Assembly: GCA_013297545.1 (NCBI GenBank)
Contig: JAAFHH010000186.1
Coordinates: 1 to 6,404 of the forward strand
From: Alphaproteobacteria bacterium
GTDB taxonomy: Bacteria; Pseudomonadota; Alphaproteobacteria; Elsterales; Elsteraceae
Reading direction: 5' to 3'
DNA: 6,404 bases
Shown here: positions 4,667-6,404 of the stretch, in pieces
Numbering within the stretch: position 1 is the stretch's first letter
How the letters are laid out: each line of letters opens with the position of its first letter
The notes under the pieces: model-generated
Seen by the model: the letters and a program-made list of their open reading frames with translations, nothing else
Databases searched by the model: none
What the model was told of the DNA's origin: nothing
Translations under genes and position numbers: made by a program

Positions 4667-6404
4667 CTAGTCGCCCATGCCCGGCTTCGGCTGCAGGAAG
4701 TCTGGATTGACGTTGGGCACCGTCGAACGCCGTCCACCGGTGGGCGCCTGCGGCTTGTGATCAGTGTCGTCGCGCACCACGGCTTCGCCGCGCAGCAACG
4801 CCTTGATCTCTTCACCCGACAGGGTTTCGAACTCGAGCAAGCCCTTGGCAACGATGTGCAAGTCGTCGAGCTTTTCGGTCAGCACCTTACGCGCAGCCCC
4901 TTCGGCCGTGTCGATGATCCGGCGAATTTCTTCATCGATGATCTTCGCCGTCGCGTCCGACACGTTCTTGCGCTGGGTGACCGAGTGGCCGAGGAACACT
5001 TCTTCCTCGTTCTCAGAATAGCGCAGCGGCCCCAGCTTTTCGGACATGCCCCATTCCGTGACCATCCGGCGCGCCAGATTGGTCGCCTGGCGGATGTCGT
5101 CGGATGCACCGGTGGTCACCTGTGCCGGGCCGAAGATGATTTCCTCGGCAATCCGGCCACCGAACATCATGGCGAGCCGGGCTTCGAGTTCGAGCTTGGC
5201 GTAGCCGTAGCGGTCCTTTTCCGGCAACGACATGGTGACGCCGAGTGCCCGGCCGCGCGGAATGATCGTCACCTTGTGCAGCGGATCAGAGCCTTCGACG
5301 CACAACGTCACCAGCGCGTGACCGGCTTCGTGGTAGGCGGTCAGCGCCTTGTCCTTCTCGCTCATCACCATCGAGCGGCGCTCGGCCCCCATCATCACCT
5401 TGTCTTTGGCGGCTTCGAAATCCGCCATGGTGACGACGCGCTTGGACAGGCGTGCCGCCAACAACGCCGCTTCGTTCACCAGGTTCGCGAGATCCGCACC
5501 AGAGAAGCCAGGCGTGCCGCGGGCGATCACGCGCGCATCAACGTCCGGCGCCAAAGGCACCTTGCGCATGTGCACCTTCAAGATCTTTTCGCGGCCACCG
5601 ACATCCGGATTGCTCACGGTCACCTGACGGTCAAAACGGCCTGGCCGCAGCAGTGCTGGGTCCAGCACGTCCGGGCGGTTGGTGGCGGCGATCAAGATCA
5701 CGCCTTCGTTCGCTTCGAACCCGTCCATCTCGACCAGGAGCTGGTTCAAGGTCTGTTCGCGTTCATCATTGCCACCGCCAAGGCCGGCACCACGATGGCG
5801 CCCAACCGCGTCGATTTCGTCGATGAAGATGATGCACGGCGCGTTCTTCTTGCCCTGTTCGAACATGTCGCGCACGCGGCTCGCACCGACACCGACGAAC
5901 ATCTCCACGAAGTCCGAGCCGGAGATGGTGAAGAACGGCACGTTTGCTTCGCCAGCAATCGCCCGCGCAAGCAACGTCTTACCGGTGCCCGGCGGGCCGA
6001 CCAGCAAACAGCCCTTCGGGATTTTGCCGCCGAGGCGCTGGAACTTCTGCGGATCCTTCAGGAACTCAACGATTTCCTGCAGTTCGACCTTGGCTTCGTC
6101 GATGCCCGCAACGTCGTCGAACGTGACACGGCCAACCTTCTCGGTCAGCAACCGCGCCCGGCTTTTGCCAAAGCCCATGGCCTTGCCACCGCCGGACTGC
6201 ATCTGGCGCATGAAGAAAATCCACACCCCGATCATCAACAGCATCGGGAACCAGGAAATCAGCACGCCGAGGATCGAATTGGTGCCGTCATCCAGCGGGG
6301 CGGCAGCGACCCGCACACCAGCCTGGTGCAGGCGCTGGGCGAGGCCCGGATCTTGCGGCGCATAGGTGGTGAACGCGCGGCCATCGCGCAGATGGCCTGA
6401 GATG
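4667..6404 (-). CDS. ftsH: ATP-dependent zinc metalloprotease FtsH (partial, 5' end beyond the right edge)
   Basis: FtsH is a hexameric inner-membrane AAA+ protease that extracts and degrades misfolded membrane proteins and short-lived regulators. The visible 578 residues are numbered here from the first complete codon at 6403-6401. They comprise the end of the periplasmic domain (ISGHLRDGRAFTTYAPQDPGL), the second membrane helix (about 43-65), Walker A GPPGTGKT (136-143), the FVGVG pore loop near 169-173, and Walker B IIFIDEID (191-198). Next come the second region of homology ATNRPDVLDPALLRPGRFDR (240-259) with arginine fingers Arg253 and Arg256, zinc motif HEAGH (358-362), and the third zinc ligand Asp436 in GASDD. 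The frame stays open to the window edge. A GTG at 6316 is not the real start, because family sequence continues upstream of it. About 60 N-terminal residues, including the first membrane helix, are missing. The stop is TAG, 17 bp before folP. Confidence 0.97.
   Translation of the reverse strand, partial: ISGHLRDGRAFTTYAPQDPGLAQRLHQAGVRVAAAPLDDGTNSILGVLISWFPMLLMIGVWIFFMRQMQSGGGKAMGFGKSRARLLTEKVGRVTFDDVAGIDEAKVELQEIVEFLKDPQKFQRLGGKIPKGCLLVGPPGTGKTLLARAIAGEANVPFFTISGSDFVEMFVGVGASRVRDMFEQGKKNAPCIIFIDEIDAVGRHRGAGLGGGNDEREQTLNQLLVEMDGFEANEGVILIAATNRPDVLDPALLRPGRFDRQVTVSNPDVGGREKILKVHMRKVPLAPDVDARVIARGTPGFSGADLANLVNEAALLAARLSKRVVTMADFEAAKDKVMMGAERRSMVMSEKDKALTAYHEAGHALVTLCVEGSDPLHKVTIIPRGRALGVTMSLPEKDRYGYAKLELEARLAMMFGGRIAEEIIFGPAQVTTGASDDIRQATNLARRMVTEWGMSEKLGPLRYSENEEEVFLGHSVTQRKNVSDATAKIIDEEIRRIIDTAEGAARKVLTEKLDDLHIVAKGLLEFETLSGEEIKALLRGEAVVRDDTDHKPQAPTGGRRSTVPNVNPDFLQPKPGMGD

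Noticed and set aside
6314..6316. GTG at 6316 as the ftsH start
   Set aside because: The frame remains open to the window edge, and the upstream residues match the end of the FtsH periplasmic domain, so the gene is cut by the window rather than starting here.
4601..6400. A 599-codon open frame on the plus strand, antisense to ftsH and the start of folP
   Set aside because: It mirrors ftsH codon structure in a GC-rich genome. The protein is His/Arg-rich, has no recognisable domain, and the opposite strand encodes an unmistakable FtsH.
1..6404. CRISPR arrays, tRNA or rRNA genes, insertion sequences, phage or toxin-antitoxin genes
   Set aside because: No spaced repeats, cloverleaf-like sequence, rRNA stretches, transposase motifs or terminal repeats were seen. 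Nearly all of the window is accounted for by the listed genes.

Overview
The window is GC-rich chromosomal DNA, very probably from an alphaproteobacterium. The best evidence is the conserved gene order ftsH-folP-glmM, the character of the FtsH and GlmM sequences, and a FolP with a long N-terminal extension of a kind I associate with Rhodospirillales-like bacteria. The lineage is inferred from protein character, not from a database search.

Layout. At the far left (1-39, minus strand) only the first 13 codons of a gene are visible. It has a good ribosome binding site and may be a LysR-type regulator. It diverges from a DMT/EamA-family transporter gene (194-1090, plus strand) across a 154-bp spacer. 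That spacer holds a 16-bp perfect palindrome and, further in, a 10-bp G-tract/C-tract inverted repeat just ahead of the transporter start. The rest of the window is one tightly packed minus-strand cluster, read right to left: ftsH (5' end cut by the window edge), folP, glmM, an AlaX-type alanyl-tRNA editing hydrolase gene, and a GNAT acetyltransferase gene. The junctions are +17, +10, -4 and -4 bp, so the cluster looks like a single operon with translational coupling. The last gene runs tail-to-tail into the transporter gene with a 28-bp coding overlap.

Function. The operon combines membrane protein quality control (FtsH), folate synthesis (FolP), peptidoglycan/LPS amino-sugar supply (GlmM), translation fidelity (AlaX removes mischarged amino acids from tRNA-Ala) and an acetyltransferase of unknown substrate. 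The first three form a widespread housekeeping block. The AlaX and GNAT genes are a less common downstream addition.

I see no mobile element, CRISPR array, rRNA or tRNA gene, or canonical intrinsic terminator. The most noteworthy non-coding signal is a perfect 11-bp-stem, 4-nt-loop hairpin inside the first codons of folP, a gene that lacks a Shine-Dalgarno sequence. I found no convincing new multi-gene system; most of the window is ordinary housekeeping sequence.
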